DNA of 64,000 bases, taken from NCBI GenBank assembly GCA_024682075.1, contig JAIKZQ010000045.1, positions 26,246 through 90,245 of the forward strand. The letters are read 5' to 3'. The DNA comes from Lachnospiraceae bacterium (GTDB lineage Bacteria; Bacillota; Clostridia; Lachnospirales; Lachnospiraceae). A program made the position numbers and the translations under genes. The notes under the pieces were generated by a model. That model saw nothing but the letters and a program-made list of their open reading frames with translations. It did no database searches and was not told the DNA's origin. Of the stretch, positions 1 to 9,395 are shown in pieces. The stretch's first letter is position 1. Each line of letters starts with the position of its first letter.

Positions 1-1247
1 AGTTTACCCTTACTCTTCCGGTTCAGATACTTGATGAAAACCCGCTCATCAGAAAAGAAAATTTCAAGGGCATCAGGGCCGGCATATGCATTGACATAGA
101 CCTGATACATCCCGAGATGAGAGATATATGCCTTGAAGTGACATCATCGCTCTGCAGGGCTCTTGACATGAAGAAGATCCCGCTTCCCGGGACCGGCGCA
201 TTTGCCGAAGAGACAAAGGGCCTGACCCACCTGTTCGTCAATCCGGTCATCTACGAGAAGTACCATGAAGAGTTCGACAGCCTGCCCGGAACAGAGATTG
301 TCATAATAGCGGATGTATATAAAAGGAGTGAGAATCTCTTTGGTAAGAAAACCGTAAGCAGACCTCTTTATTCTTATTCACTTTCCGATTTTTTGTGTAA
401 TGAAAACGGAATAGCAAAACCCCTGTCCGCAAGCGAGCACAGGAAGAGATTCACGGCACCCACCGCAAGAGTTCTTCTCGTGGATGACAACGATGTCAAC
501 CTGATGGTCGAGAGCGGACTGATGGAGATCTACGGAATGAAGATCTTCACGGCACTTAGCGGGCCCGAAGCGCTCGATCTAATGAACAAAGACCGCTTTG
601 ACCTGATCTTCATGGATCACATGATGCCGGGAATGGACGGCGTTGAAGTGGTCAGGAGGATGAGGGAAGAGTGCGAGTTCAATAAGGATACAACGGTAGT
701 AGCACTGACTGCCAATGCCGTGTCCGGAGCCAGAGAGATGTTCCTTGCAAACGGTTTTCAGGACTTCCTTCCCAAGCCCATTGACATAAGGGAACTGGAT
801 AATATTCTGCGCAAGTACATTCCGCTTTACAGGATCTGTGAGACGGATGAGGAAACGAGTGAAGCGGTCGAAGAAGCAAATGAAGAGCTGTTTTCCGCAG
901 AAGCGATCCGCCTGATGGAAGAGTCGGGGCTGATCGATCACAAGGAAGCGGAAAAATACCTTATAGACCCCGAGATAATGATACTTTATGCGGATGCGTA
1001 TGAAAGCAAGAGAAAAGAGATAGAAGATTATTACAATGCGAAAGACTGGAAGAGCTATAACGTTCAGGTTCATGCACTCAAAAGCTCCTCAAAGATGGTA
1101 GGTGCGGTCAAGCTCAGCAATCTGGCAAAACAGGCAGAGACAGCCTCGGGCCAGGAAAATGTTGCCAAGATAGACAAGATACAGCCCCTTATGATGAAGC
1201 AGTATGAAGAAGTTGTGGAACTGGTAGGAAAACTGATCAGACTGTGA
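1..1247 (+). CDS. Hybrid histidine kinase, 3' part (HATPase end, receiver domains, HPt)
   Basis: The reading frame is open from base 3, so the gene starts upstream of the window. The first residues (FTLTLPV) match the last strand of a histidine kinase ATPase domain. A divergent receiver-like segment follows, then a clear receiver: VLLVDDNDVN, phospho-acceptor Asp in LIFMDHMMPGMDG, and the switch Lys in FLPKPID. The C-terminus is an HPt domain with the phospho-His in HALKSSSKMVG. This is a tripartite kinase able to run His-Asp-His relay in one chain, so a separate response regulator should exist elsewhere. It resembles the kinases at 39211-43294 in its receiver wording (MMPGM, ALTA-A-GARE). 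It ends at a shared hairpin with the convergent FliD-like gene. Sensor region not visible. Confidence 0.93.
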   Translation, partial: FTLTLPVQILDENPLIRKENFKGIRAGICIDIDLIHPEMRDICLEVTSSLCRALDMKKIPLPGTGAFAEETKGLTHLFVNPVIYEKYHEEFDSLPGTEIVIIADVYKRSENLFGKKTVSRPLYSYSLSDFLCNENGIAKPLSASEHRKRFTAPTARVLLVDDNDVNLMVESGLMEIYGMKIFTALSGPEALDLMNKDRFDLIFMDHMMPGMDGVEVVRRMREECEFNKDTTVVALTANAVSGAREMFLANGFQDFLPKPIDIRELDNILRKYIPLYRICETDEETSEAVEEANEELFSAEAIRLMEESGLIDHKEAEKYLIDPEIMILYADAYESKRKEIEDYYNAKDWKSYNVQVHALKSSSKMVGAVKLSNLAKQAETASGQENVAKIDKIQPLMMKQYEEVVELVGKLIRL

Positions 1248-1272
1248 TGAAAAGATGAGCCTTTCATATAAC

Positions 1273-1308
1273 TAATACCCCGGCAGGATTGCTCCCGCCG
1301 GGGTATTA
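1273..1308. terminator. Bidirectional intrinsic terminator
   Basis: A perfect 12-bp stem, TAATACCCCGGC (1273-1284) with GCCGGGGTATTA (1297-1308), and a 12-nt loop. It lies between the convergent hybrid kinase and FliD-like genes and can serve both, although neither side has a long T run. Confidence 0.75.
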
Positions 1309-1323
1309 ACATAAGAGGGTGTA

Positions 1324-2616
1324 TCAACAACTGTAGTTAAACATCATTCCGCTGTAAATGCTGGAGGTGTATGGCGAGGACAGTGTGTGTCCCGGATTCT
1401 TGTAAGCGACCACCTTGCGATTTACGTACTGCATCGGATCAAGTGATACCTGAGCACTCTTTTTCATCATCGAATTGGAGAAATCCTTGAGAGTGCTGAA
1501 GGTCTTTCCTATGTCATCACTCTCGCCCGCAACTCCTCTGAACTTCTCGGAGTCTATGGACAACGATCCGTTGCTCTCTATGTTGATGCCGAGCTCACCG
1601 AGTGCATCCCTGTACGAACCGGTAATGCCTCCGAGCTCGTTGTCCAGGAGTTTTGTCTTGATTCCCTGACCGGTATAGGAATTGACGGCCCTGAGGAAAT
1701 CATTGAAGCTTCCTATGAGCTGGCTGACATTTTCCTCGACGGAATCTATGTCTGCCTTGATGCTGATGGTGGTGGGCTTTCCTTCGGGGCTTACATCATT
1801 CAGCGATACCTCATACATCCTGCCGATGGTGAAGTGATTGGAAGATGCATGTCTGTCTTCGCCGTTCAGTGAGAAGACGGCATTGGTCGGGTATGATTCC
1901 ACCATGCCGAGTCCGAAATAATCGACGGATCCCGATGCCTTGGAGGTCCTGTCATCACTGATGTTGAAGATCCTGTCCCTTCCGAGAGTCACGCCGCTTG
2001 AATCGGATGTGATCTTTATGGCTGCCTGCGCTCCGGATTCTTCAAGTGAGGCACTGAGACCTATTCCGGCATTGTTGATCAGCCTTACAAGCCTGTTCTG
2101 GACACTTCTGTTGGATTCTTCATTCCCTATATGGAACTGGAATTCGTAGTTCATGTCACCGATGCTGACATCGAAGGAATAATTATCCTCAGCAAGCGAT
2201 GAGGGTATGTCCGAAAGGAATCTTCCGACATTTACCTGAGGCGAAGCGAGCTGTTTTACTTCGATGTCGAACGAAGGCACGGAATCGGAATTGTCATCGC
2301 CTATGTAATCGACCGAGACCGTGTCCGGATTGGTTGAGGAAGCATGTTTTTTGTTGAATGCACCGTCTTCGTTCAGGCCGCCTATCTCAGCAAGGGAACT
2401 GCGAAGAGTGCGAGCTGACTCTTTAAGTCCGATTGCACCGATCTTAGCCTCCTGATCCTTGATGGGAAGATACCAGGGAGCATCTTTATTGGCTTTGACA
2501 ATGGAATTATAAGTGCTTCGAAGCTCACTCTTCTTGTGAGTGTCGTACTTGGATATCTTCGGGGCGCCGTAGGCCGTCAGATAGTTATCGAATATTGTAT
2601 TAGATACAGCACTCAT
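1324..2616 (-). CDS. FliD-like flagellar filament cap/hook-associated protein (orphan)
   Basis: The middle and C-terminal parts read like FliD (hook-associated protein 2): a beta-rich segment with VRLINNAGIGLSASLEE, then ITSDSSG and the later VSQLIGSFNDFLRAVNSYTG stretch that resembles the start of the FliD C-terminal helical region. FliD caps the growing flagellar filament and helps flagellin fold. I chose the start at 2616 because AAAGGGGG lies about 6 nt upstream; the frame is open to 2733 but has no site there. No signal peptide, as expected for flagellar export. No flagellar genes adjoin it. At 430 residues it is somewhat short for FliD and lacks an obvious C-terminal coiled coil, so it may be a cap-like accessory protein. 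Confidence 0.7.
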   Translation of the reverse strand: MSAVSNTIFDNYLTAYGAPKISKYDTHKKSELRSTYNSIVKANKDAPWYLPIKDQEAKIGAIGLKESARTLRSSLAEIGGLNEDGAFNKKHASSTNPDTVSVDYIGDDNSDSVPSFDIEVKQLASPQVNVGRFLSDIPSSLAEDNYSFDVSIGDMNYEFQFHIGNEESNRSVQNRLVRLINNAGIGLSASLEESGAQAAIKITSDSSGVTLGRDRIFNISDDRTSKASGSVDYFGLGMVESYPTNAVFSLNGEDRHASSNHFTIGRMYEVSLNDVSPEGKPTTISIKADIDSVEENVSQLIGSFNDFLRAVNSYTGQGIKTKLLDNELGGITGSYRDALGELGINIESNGSLSIDSEKFRGVAGESDDIGKTFSTLKDFSNSMMKKSAQVSLDPMQYVNRKVVAYKNPGHTLSSPYTSSIYSGMMFNYSC

Positions 2617-3021
2617 CGCCACGCCCCCTTTCTTCCATGAATAGTGTGACAGCCGGTGCAGGCTAAGCTTTGCTAAAAGGTTCCATCCCTTATTCGCAAA
2701 AGGCATGTCTGAATGTACAGACTCTGCCACCATTAGACTATTAGTTAAGATTAAAGTAACACTGAAATGTCAACTTTGCAAGATGTTTTTTTGCGGATTT
2801 TAAAGGTTTTTCAGGGTTTTTCCATCCATATTATTTTCGCAGACTTCATTTTTCTTGCAATATTCAGTCTACTTAAAGATTATATCGTAATATTCTGACA
2901 AATAAATTAGACCTGATTTCATATACTTAGGTAAAAGTTTATGTATATTTCTGTCTTGCGTATGTTGTATAATTTTTTCCGTTGAAAGAAATGATAATCA
3001 AACATAAAGGAAAGATACTCT
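2617..3021. other. Divergent intergenic region between fliD-like gene and guaA
   Basis: About 405 AT-rich bases without a gene. On the plus strand a TATAAT box (2968-2973) lies 49 bp before guaA, with no good -35. On the minus strand TTGACA (complement of 2768-2773) may serve the fliD-like gene. A weak sigma-28-like match, TAAT-N16-TACGATAT (complement 2909-2882), lies about 265 bp before its start. No guanine or xanthine riboswitch core was seen. GuaA is preceded by AAAGGAAAG at an 8-nt spacing. Confidence 0.4.
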
Positions 3022-4653
3022 ATGGACAAGGAACTGGTTTTGGTAATTGACTTCGGCGGGCAGTACAATCAGCTCGTGGCAAGGCGTGTCAGGGAGAACA
3101 ATGTATATTGCGAGATTTACTCATATAAGACACCGCTCGAGCAGATTAAAGCCATGGAACCCAAGGGAATAATCCTTACGGGCGGCCCTGCGAGTTGCTA
3201 TGAAGAAGGTGCCGCATCGTGCGATGAGGAACTGTTCAGGATGGGAGTTCCGGTTCTCGGCATTTGTTACGGGGCACAGCTCATGAGCCATGTGCTTGGC
3301 GGAAAGGTTGAGAAGGCTCCGGTAAGGGAGTACGGACATACGGATCTTAAGGTTGACGTTACTTCTCCGGTATTTGAAGGCGTTCCGGAAAACACGACCT
3401 GCTGGATGAGTCATTTTGATTATATTTCCGCTATCGCGCCGGGCTTTAAGTCCATAGCAACAACGGATAACTGTCCGTTTGCGGCGATCGCCAATGACGA
3501 AGAGAAGCTTTACGGATTCCAGTATCATCCCGAGGTGCTCCATACACCCGAGGGAAGCAGGATGCTCCGTAATTTTCTCATGAATGTATGCGGATGCAAG
3601 GGCGACTGGGTGATGAGTTCTTTTGCCCAGGAACAGATAAAGGCAATAAGGGAGAAGGTCGGTGACGGAAAGGTGCTGTGTGCTCTTTCCGGAGGAGTCG
3701 ACTCATCCGTTGCAGCTGTCCTGTTATCAAAGGCTGTAGGAAAGCAGCTTACCTGTGTGTTCGTGGATCACGGACTTCTCAGGAAAGACGAAGGGGATCA
3801 GGTTGAGGCGATATTTGGTCCCGAGGGACCTTACGACCTGAATTTCATCAGGGTAAATGCCGCGGAAAGATTCTATGTAAAACTGGCAGGCGTGTCGGAA
3901 CCTGAGAGAAAGCGCAAGATCATCGGCGAGGAATTCATAAGGGTATTCGAAGAAGAAGCAAAGAAGATCGGACGCGTTGATTATCTTGTTCAGGGAACGA
4001 TCTATCCCGATGTTGTGGAGTCGGGACTCGGCGGAGAATCTGCAGTGATCAAGTCACATCATAATGTCGGCGGACTTCCCGATTATGTTGATTTCAAGGA
4101 GATTATAGAGCCTCTTCGCAATCTGTTTAAGGACGAAGTAAGGAAAGTGGGACTTGAACTAGGAATTCCCGATGCTCTTGTGTTCAGGCAGCCGTTCCCC
4201 GGCCCCGGCCTCGGAATAAGGATCGTCGGAGACATCACTGCGGAGAAGGTGAAGATCGTTCAGGATTCCGATGCTATCTACAGGGAAGAGGTTGAAAATG
4301 CAGCCAATGAAGCTGCATATGAAGCAGCTGAGGCAGCAGGCGTTGTGATCGACAGGAATAATCCCGATCATGCCCTTCTCAGGAGTTACTGGCCTTCATG
4401 GATGCCCGATCAGTATTTTGCTGCGCTTACCAATATGAGAAGCGTGGGAGTCATGGGAGATGAGAGAACCTATGATCATGCTGTGGCACTTCGTGCAGTC
4501 AAGACCATAGACTTCATGACTGCGGAGTCTGCACAGATCCCCTATGAGATACTTATGAAGGTGATGAACCGCATCATCAATGAGGTCAGGGGAGTCAACA
4601 GAGTTCTTTATGACCTTACATCGAAGCCTCCCGGTACCGTGGAGCTCGAGTGA
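3022..4653 (+). CDS. guaA: GMP synthase (glutamine-hydrolysing), full length
   Basis: Makes GMP from XMP, ATP and glutamine in the cytoplasm. Domain 1 (about residues 5-195) is a class I glutamine amidotransferase with nucleophile Cys in [12 protein letters not shown] and the His/Glu pair in QYHPEV. Domain 2 has the ATP-pyrophosphatase loop [18 protein letters not shown]-like VQGTIYPD and [12 protein letters not shown]. Domain 3 is the dimerisation/XMP domain with [15 protein letters not shown] and [11 protein letters not shown]. At 543 residues it is longer than the usual 510-525; an Ala-rich insertion (roughly 430-465) explains this and is absent from the paralogue at 25015. Its stop overlaps the GTG start of the downstream acyltransferase by 4 nt. 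Confidence 0.97.
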   Translation: MDKELVLVIDFGGQYNQLVARRVRENNVYCEIYSYKTPLEQIKAMEPKGIILTGGPASCYEEGAASCDEELFRMGVPVLGICYGAQLMSHVLGGKVEKAPVREYGHTDLKVDVTSPVFEGVPENTTCWMSHFDYISAIAPGFKSIATTDNCPFAAIANDEEKLYGFQYHPEVLHTPEGSRMLRNFLMNVCGCKGDWVMSSFAQEQIKAIREKVGDGKVLCALSGGVDSSVAAVLLSKAVGKQLTCVFVDHGLLRKDEGDQVEAIFGPEGPYDLNFIRVNAAERFYVKLAGVSEPERKRKIIGEEFIRVFEEEAKKIGRVDYLVQGTIYPDVVESGLGGESAVIKSHHNVGGLPDYVDFKEIIEPLRNLFKDEVRKVGLELGIPDALVFRQPFPGPGLGIRIVGDITAEKVKIVQDSDAIYREEVENAANEAAYEAAEAAGVVIDRNNPDHALLRSYWPSWMPDQYFAALTNMRSVGVMGDERTYDHAVALRAVKTIDFMTAESAQIPYEILMKVMNRIINEVRGVNRVLYDLTSKPPGTVELE

Positions 4654-5816
4654 CAAAACGCATCATGAGCGATCGCAGAAGCAAGTCAAACAAAAAATTC
4701 ATGCTTTTATCGGCCATCGGAATATTCATGGTCGTGGATTCTCATACATTCACGGCCCTGGATATGTTTGGCGATTATATCCCGTACAATTCCTTCTTCA
4801 TGCCGATGTTCGTGTTCATCTCGGGGTATTTTAACAAGGTGGATCCATCCACAAAGCTCCTTCCGTATATCGGCAAGAAGATCAGGACGCTTCTTGTCCC
4901 GTATGCCGGCATATCCGTCATCGTATATGTGATTCAGCAGCTGATGGCGCTATTCAAAGGCGGTGAGAGGATGCCTCTGTCCGGATGGTATCTGATGTAT
5001 GTTCTGGACAGGGTGGTAACTGTAGGCTCTCCTTACGCAATAGCCGAGCCCATGTGGTTTGTGATCACATTGTTCTCACTTCTGCTGATCTATGCGATAT
5101 TCAAAAAACTCCTCGGAAAGATCTGGAACAGTTATGTGATGCTGGTTATCTTCTGTGCACTTAATCTGTTTACCGTCCATCTTGTGCATACGGCTGAAAC
5201 AGACTCTCTTTATTATCTGCTCCTTCCTCTGAAGGTTTTATTCTTCCTTCCTTTCCTTGAACTGGGGATGATCTACAGAGACCATCTTGAGAAAAAACAC
5301 GATGCGATGTCCGGCGGTGCAAAAGTGGCCCTTATGGCACTCATGCTCGTCATTAACGCTGTCCGCACATTGTATCTGCCTGTTCCGTATGACCTGGCAT
5401 GTGACAGATTGAATGAGCTGGCAGGATTTACAAGTCCCTACATCCTCACTCCCATAGTGTCAGCCCTGGTGGGCATTACTTTCTGGCTGACCTTAGCGGG
5501 ACTGCTTGAAGGAAAACTCGGTGAGAGCAGGTTCATCAACTACATGTCCTGCAACACATTCTGGATAATGGGACTTCACATTGTATTTTTCAATGTTCTT
5601 AATTGCATCCTTATGGCAATAAATGAATACGTCGCGGTCCTTCCGTATTTTGACACCGAATATTTCAGCGGATCCGAATGGTATTACTGGGAGTACAGTC
5701 CGGATTTTAAGATCGTGTACGTGCTCATCGGCGTGCTGGGACCGCTGTCGCTTAAATGGATATTTGATGCCGTTTGCGGTGCGGTGGGGAAAGTTCTTGT
5801 AAAAAAAACGGCATAG
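4650..5816 (+). CDS. Acyltransferase-3-family integral membrane protein
   Basis: A 388-residue polytopic membrane protein resembling acyltransferase family 3 (OatA/WecH-type O-acetylases). Features are the N-terminal [18 protein letters not shown] helix with a conserved His, [13 protein letters not shown], a cytosolic [10 protein letters not shown] motif and around ten hydrophobic helices. Such enzymes acetylate cell-wall or exopolysaccharide sugars at the membrane; the substrate cannot be read here. The GTG start at 4650 overlaps the guaA stop (GTGA) and has GGAG 5 nt upstream, so translation is coupled to guaA. An ATG at 4665 is the alternative. The link to guaA is probably one of expression, not pathway. 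Confidence 0.8.
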   Translation: MTKRIMSDRRSKSNKKFMLLSAIGIFMVVDSHTFTALDMFGDYIPYNSFFMPMFVFISGYFNKVDPSTKLLPYIGKKIRTLLVPYAGISVIVYVIQQLMALFKGGERMPLSGWYLMYVLDRVVTVGSPYAIAEPMWFVITLFSLLLIYAIFKKLLGKIWNSYVMLVIFCALNLFTVHLVHTAETDSLYYLLLPLKVLFFLPFLELGMIYRDHLEKKHDAMSGGAKVALMALMLVINAVRTLYLPVPYDLACDRLNELAGFTSPYILTPIVSALVGITFWLTLAGLLEGKLGESRFINYMSCNTFWIMGLHIVFFNVLNCILMAINEYVAVLPYFDTEYFSGSEWYYWEYSPDFKIVYVLIGVLGPLSLKWIFDAVCGAVGKVLVKKTA

Positions 5817-5852
5817 GATAATGTCCATAGGCTAAAGCCTTTTGGGGGGATT

Positions 5853-7541
5853 ATGAGGAAATCGTCAGGTAAGATGCCCGGAAGAAAAACAGTGAGACTG
5901 TCGGGAAGATTTGTCCTGTTCATGGTCATGATGCTGATCCTGCCGTATTTTGATAAATTTTCCGTGCGTGCGGCGGGCGGAGTCGAGATAAACAGTGTTA
6001 ATTTCCCCGATCCTGTCTTCAGGGCGGTCATCTCCGGCGCAGATTATGACAGGGATCTGAACGGCTATCTTGATGAGTCGGAGATCGCACTGACCATAAA
6101 TATTTATTGCGAGGGGATGGGCATCACTTCCGTAAAGGGCGTTGAATATTTCACTGCCCTGCAGGGACTGTGGTGCAAGGATAACCTGATCGAGTCAATG
6201 GATCTGAGCGCCAACAGGGATCTGCGCGGAGTGTGGTGCTCGGGTAACCTGTTTACATCTCTTGATTTTTCTGCCAATCCGGAACTTACATGGGTATATT
6301 GCTACGATTGTCGGCTGACATATCTGAATGTGTCAAACAATCCCAAGATGGCATATATTGAATGCAATACCAATCCGCTCCCTGTTCTGGATGTAACCCA
6401 TAATCCGGAACTGGAGCATCTCATGTGCGGCTCATGTGAGCTGACATCCCTTGACCTTTCACAGAATCCCAGGCTTTCACATCTCGATGCGTTCAGGAAT
6501 CACCTGACATCTCTTGACGTGTCTCACAATCCCTGCATGAAGAGGCTCGACATATGGGACAATCCGGGCCTGGGAAGCATTGATGTAAGTCACAATCCCG
6601 GTCTTCAGTATTACAATTGTGCCCATAATGACGCTTCATATGTCGATGTTACGGCCAATCCCGAATTGCAGAAGCTCATTTGCAGCTATAACAGCATCGG
6701 CAGTCTTGACCTTTCTCATAATCCCAAGCTTTTTTATCTCGACTGTGCGGTCAATCAGCTGGGGGCGCTGGATCTGTCGGGCAATCCCGAACTTCATTTC
6801 CTGCAGGCCTTTACCAATAATTTCACGTCCCTTGACATCAGCGGCAACCGCTTTCTGGTCAAGACATATAACGAAGGTGTGAAAAGAGATGAATATGCGG
6901 TGTGTCAGGGCCATTCATGGACTATCGATTACGGCGGCGATACCTCGACCGGCGGAGATAACCTTTACTTCCTCTGCTTTGACGATGCCGTGACACTCGT
7001 TACCGGAAGTGCCGGTAGTGGCAATGCCTCCCCTGCTTCGGTCGGTGCGGTTCCCGCAAAAGAAGACCAGATCACCCGTGAGATGGCTGCGATGGTTCTG
7101 TATGAGATCGCCGGAAGACCGGATGTTCACGGGCTCAGATCAAGATTCACGGATGTTGCCCCCGGCTCATTTTATGAGGATGCGATCATTTGGGGAGAAC
7201 AGAATTCGATCTGCACTGGATGCCCCGATGTTTCCTCCGATATTTTCGGAGTGGGCCTATGCCTCACAAGACAGGACATGGCTCTGATGCTCATGAGATA
7301 TGCGGAGGTTGCCGGATATAAAAGAGCGATCGATTTCGGCAGGACCGACGAATACATGGATTATTACGATATAGACCAATATGCATGGGAAGCCCTCACG
7401 TGGGCCGTTACATGGAACATCATGAGCGGAAAGGGTGATCCTGATGCGCCTAAGAGAGAGCAGATGATAGATCCTCACGGCGCAGTAACCGCAGATGAGT
7501 TCATTGAGACTCTGATACGGATGGGTGAAGTTAACAGGTGA
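5853..7541 (+). CDS. Secreted leucine-rich-repeat protein with S-layer homology C-terminus
   Basis: The N-terminus carries a basic region and a hydrophobic helix (RFVLFMVMMLILPYF) ending near VRAAG, a likely signal peptide. Next comes the entry module FPDPVFRAVIS with a calcium-loop-like DYDRDLNGYLDESE. About eleven LRRs of 21 residues follow, each of the form LTSLDVSHNPxLxxLxC, roughly residues 85-335. After a linker, SLH-like repeats (ITREMAAMVLYEIAG; FTDVAPGSFYEDAIIWGEQ; ALTWAVTWNIMSGKG; VTADEFIETLIRMG) should anchor it to secondary cell-wall polymer. A plausible surface adhesin or binding protein; ligand unknown. GGGGGG lies just upstream of the ATG. It begins 36 nt after the acyltransferase and may share its transcript. 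Confidence 0.85.
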   Translation: MRKSSGKMPGRKTVRLSGRFVLFMVMMLILPYFDKFSVRAAGGVEINSVNFPDPVFRAVISGADYDRDLNGYLDESEIALTINIYCEGMGITSVKGVEYFTALQGLWCKDNLIESMDLSANRDLRGVWCSGNLFTSLDFSANPELTWVYCYDCRLTYLNVSNNPKMAYIECNTNPLPVLDVTHNPELEHLMCGSCELTSLDLSQNPRLSHLDAFRNHLTSLDVSHNPCMKRLDIWDNPGLGSIDVSHNPGLQYYNCAHNDASYVDVTANPELQKLICSYNSIGSLDLSHNPKLFYLDCAVNQLGALDLSGNPELHFLQAFTNNFTSLDISGNRFLVKTYNEGVKRDEYAVCQGHSWTIDYGGDTSTGGDNLYFLCFDDAVTLVTGSAGSGNASPASVGAVPAKEDQITREMAAMVLYEIAGRPDVHGLRSRFTDVAPGSFYEDAIIWGEQNSICTGCPDVSSDIFGVGLCLTRQDMALMLMRYAEVAGYKRAIDFGRTDEYMDYYDIDQYAWEALTWAVTWNIMSGKGDPDAPKREQMIDPHGAVTADEFIETLIRMGEVNR

Positions 7542-7592
7542 CGGAACCGGTCATGACCTGATCAAAGACCGTCAGTATGGGTGAACAGACAC

Positions 7593-8633
7593 ATGGGAAT
7601 AAAAAGAGCGGATATAACTGGAACTAAATATTTCTTCGTTCACGCATGCGTTGAGGTGGTGTGTTTTTATCTTCTCAGATACCATTATCCGCTCGGGATT
7701 GCGGGGGCTATCGCGCTTGTTTATGATTTTTTCGCGTTTCTTCCGCAGGGACTCATCGGCGATTTCATAATACGCCACAAGAAGATCCCTTATGAAACGA
7801 TAGGTAATCTGATGATGCTGATAAGCATATTTCCGATAGCATCATCCCATTACGTTCTGCATGTTCTCGGATATATCATACTTGCCGTCGGAAATGCCAT
7901 ACTTCATGAGTGTGGCGCCATTGCGACTGTGGCTGACAGTGACGGGAAGATATTTCCCTCATCTCTTTTTGTTGCCGGCGGTTCCTTCGGGCTTGTGATC
8001 GGTCAGACTCTCGGGATAAATCAGGCGTCTCCGTACATTCTGATCATTCCGCTTTTGCTTTCGGAGATACTGTGCCTTTCGGCAAAGACATCCCTCAGAA
8101 AAGAAAGCTATCCTGATTTTGACTTCACCGACAAAAGGATCTCCCCCACGCTTATCCTTCTGATCGCATTTCTGGTCACGGCGGTGAGGAGCTATATAGG
8201 ATACGCCATCCCCATTTCCTGGAATAAGGAGCTGTGGCAGACGTTTTTCCTGTTTTTCATAATGGGAGCCGGCAAGGCACTGGGCGGATTTGTGACGGAC
8301 AGATTCGGGATTAAGAAAACTGCGGCCGTAGGCACTCTGGCTGCCATTCCTTTCCTCTTGTTCGGGGATAAGATCATGGTGGTGTCATGCATTGGCGTGT
8401 TTTTCTTTTCAATGACGATGAGTGTCACGTTTGCAATGTGCCTTAGCGTTCTTAAGAAGAATCCCGGAATGGCTTTCGGAATCACCACGGCAGCACTTTT
8501 CATGGGACTTCTGCCTGTGTTCTTTGTCAGATTCGGTCCGATCGTCAACATCCTGATGATAGTGGTCTTTTCCGTTCTGTGTTTCCTCATGCTTGATTCT
8601 TCACTGACTGACAATAAGAAAGGACAGGACTAA
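7593..8633 (+). CDS. MFS-like membrane transporter
   Basis: A 346-residue hydrophobic protein with about ten predicted helices. The first pair contains the cytosolic turn GLIGDFIIRHKKIP and the later GGFVTDRFGIKKTAAVGTL, both in the position of the MFS loop 2-3 motif (G-x3-D-R-x-G). It is shorter than a standard 12-helix MFS carrier. Substrate unknown. The start is uncertain: GGGTGA lies 8 nt before the ATG at 7593, while a GTG at 7581 in the same frame has no site. Forty nt separate it from the LRR-SLH gene, so cotranscription is plausible. The next gene has its own sigma-28-like promoter overlapping the end of this gene. Confidence 0.72.
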   Translation: MGIKRADITGTKYFFVHACVEVVCFYLLRYHYPLGIAGAIALVYDFFAFLPQGLIGDFIIRHKKIPYETIGNLMMLISIFPIASSHYVLHVLGYIILAVGNAILHECGAIATVADSDGKIFPSSLFVAGGSFGLVIGQTLGINQASPYILIIPLLLSEILCLSAKTSLRKESYPDFDFTDKRISPTLILLIAFLVTAVRSYIGYAIPISWNKELWQTFFLFFIMGAGKALGGFVTDRFGIKKTAAVGTLAAIPFLLFGDKIMVVSCIGVFFFSMTMSVTFAMCLSVLKKNPGMAFGITTAALFMGLLPVFFVRFGPIVNILMIVVFSVLCFLMLDSSLTDNKKGQD

Positions 8634-8657
8634 TCTTTTATTTTTTCCTGTCGATAT
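8631..8657 (+). promoter_or_regulatory. Sigma-28 (SigD/FliA)-like promoter
   Basis: TAAT (8631-8634), 15 nt, then GTCGATAT (8650-8657), close to the sigma-28 consensus TAAA-N15-GCCGATAA. The leader that follows holds a 7-bp hairpin (TCCCGAA 8674-8680 with TTCGGGA 8687-8693). The same arrangement and the shared core CGATATAC recur at 15050-15076. Confidence 0.65.
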
Positions 8658-8741
8658 ACAATATGAATCACTTTCCCGAAAAGGAATTCGGGATCATTTC
8701 CGGCGCAGTGCCGGACAGGTGCGTGGCAAGGAGGCGGTGTC

Positions 8742-9317
8742 ATGAAGATAGGTGAAGCCAGGTCAATATATTATTCCAACAGACGTGAACTGACAGAGCA
8801 GAAGAAAGCACTGCATGCCCAAAAAGAAAAAGCGGATCTTGCTTACAAGGCTACGGGTGACAGCAAATATGCCGATGATGCCGCAGTGCTTGAACTGTCT
8901 CTTGAAAATACGCAGAAGGCTTTTGATGAGAATCAGAAAGTACTCGATTCCGTGACGGATCAATGGGTAAATGCATTCAACATGGAATCGACCAGGCAGC
9001 AGGGCGAAGCTGCCGAGAAAATGGGAGAGGACATGGTCAAGGTGATGACCGTGTTCAGGAGGATGACCCACGGCGACATCGTGCCGATGCAGGATGAGAA
9101 GAAGCTCATGGAGTATGATCAGAAGATGTATTCCATGGCCAAGAACATGCAGACGATGGCTCAGCAGCTCGAAAAGGAACGCAAGAAGCATGATTCCCTA
9201 TGGGAAGATGAGGAGAAGCCGGTCAATCCCGATCCTGCGGAAGTGGCTGATGACACGGAGTATAACGGACCTCTTCCGGATATAGATATCCCTGTATCTG
9301 CCGGGGCTGAGGAGTGA
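8742..9317 (+). CDS. Small coiled-coil protein of unknown function, probable motility regulon
   Basis: 191 residues, highly charged, Lys/Glu/Met rich, with long predicted helices (RRELTEQKKALHAQKEKADL; LELSLENTQKAFDENQKVLD; MAKNMQTMAQQLEKERKKHD) and an acidic, proline-containing tail. No signal peptide or membrane segment. I do not recognise the family. The start is fixed by AAGGAGG 8 nt before the ATG. A sigma-28-like promoter upstream and the neighbouring chemoreceptor gene suggest a motility or flagellar-assembly role, possibly chaperone-like; this is inference. Ends just before the 67-nt hairpin element. Confidence 0.75.
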   Translation: MKIGEARSIYYSNRRELTEQKKALHAQKEKADLAYKATGDSKYADDAAVLELSLENTQKAFDENQKVLDSVTDQWVNAFNMESTRQQGEAAEKMGEDMVKVMTVFRRMTHGDIVPMQDEKKLMEYDQKMYSMAKNMQTMAQQLEKERKKHDSLWEDEEKPVNPDPAEVADDTEYNGPLPDIDIPVSAGAEE

Positions 9318-9320
9318 CGA

Positions 9321-9387
9321 AGGAAAAATATGGGGACGGTTCCGGCGTTCACGAAGTGAACACCGGAACCGTCCCCATGTTTTTCCT
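9321..9387. repeat. 67-nt near-perfect hairpin, REP-like element with terminator function
   Basis: Outer arms 9321-9345 and 9363-9387 pair over 25 bp (one T-G), then after one C/A mismatch an inner 6-bp stem GTTCAC/GTGAAC closes on a 3-nt loop. The arms carry GGGGACGGTTCC and its complement, a motif also seen at 27371 and, degenerate, at 46311. A-rich and T-rich ends make it a bidirectional terminator between two convergent genes. Confidence 0.85.
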
Positions 9388-9395
9388 TTTGTGAA

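Noticed and set aside
2820..3021. Guanine or xanthine riboswitch upstream of guaA.
   Set aside because: The TATA-N-ATC three-way junction core and loop pairs are missing; the region is simply AT-rich with a -10 box.
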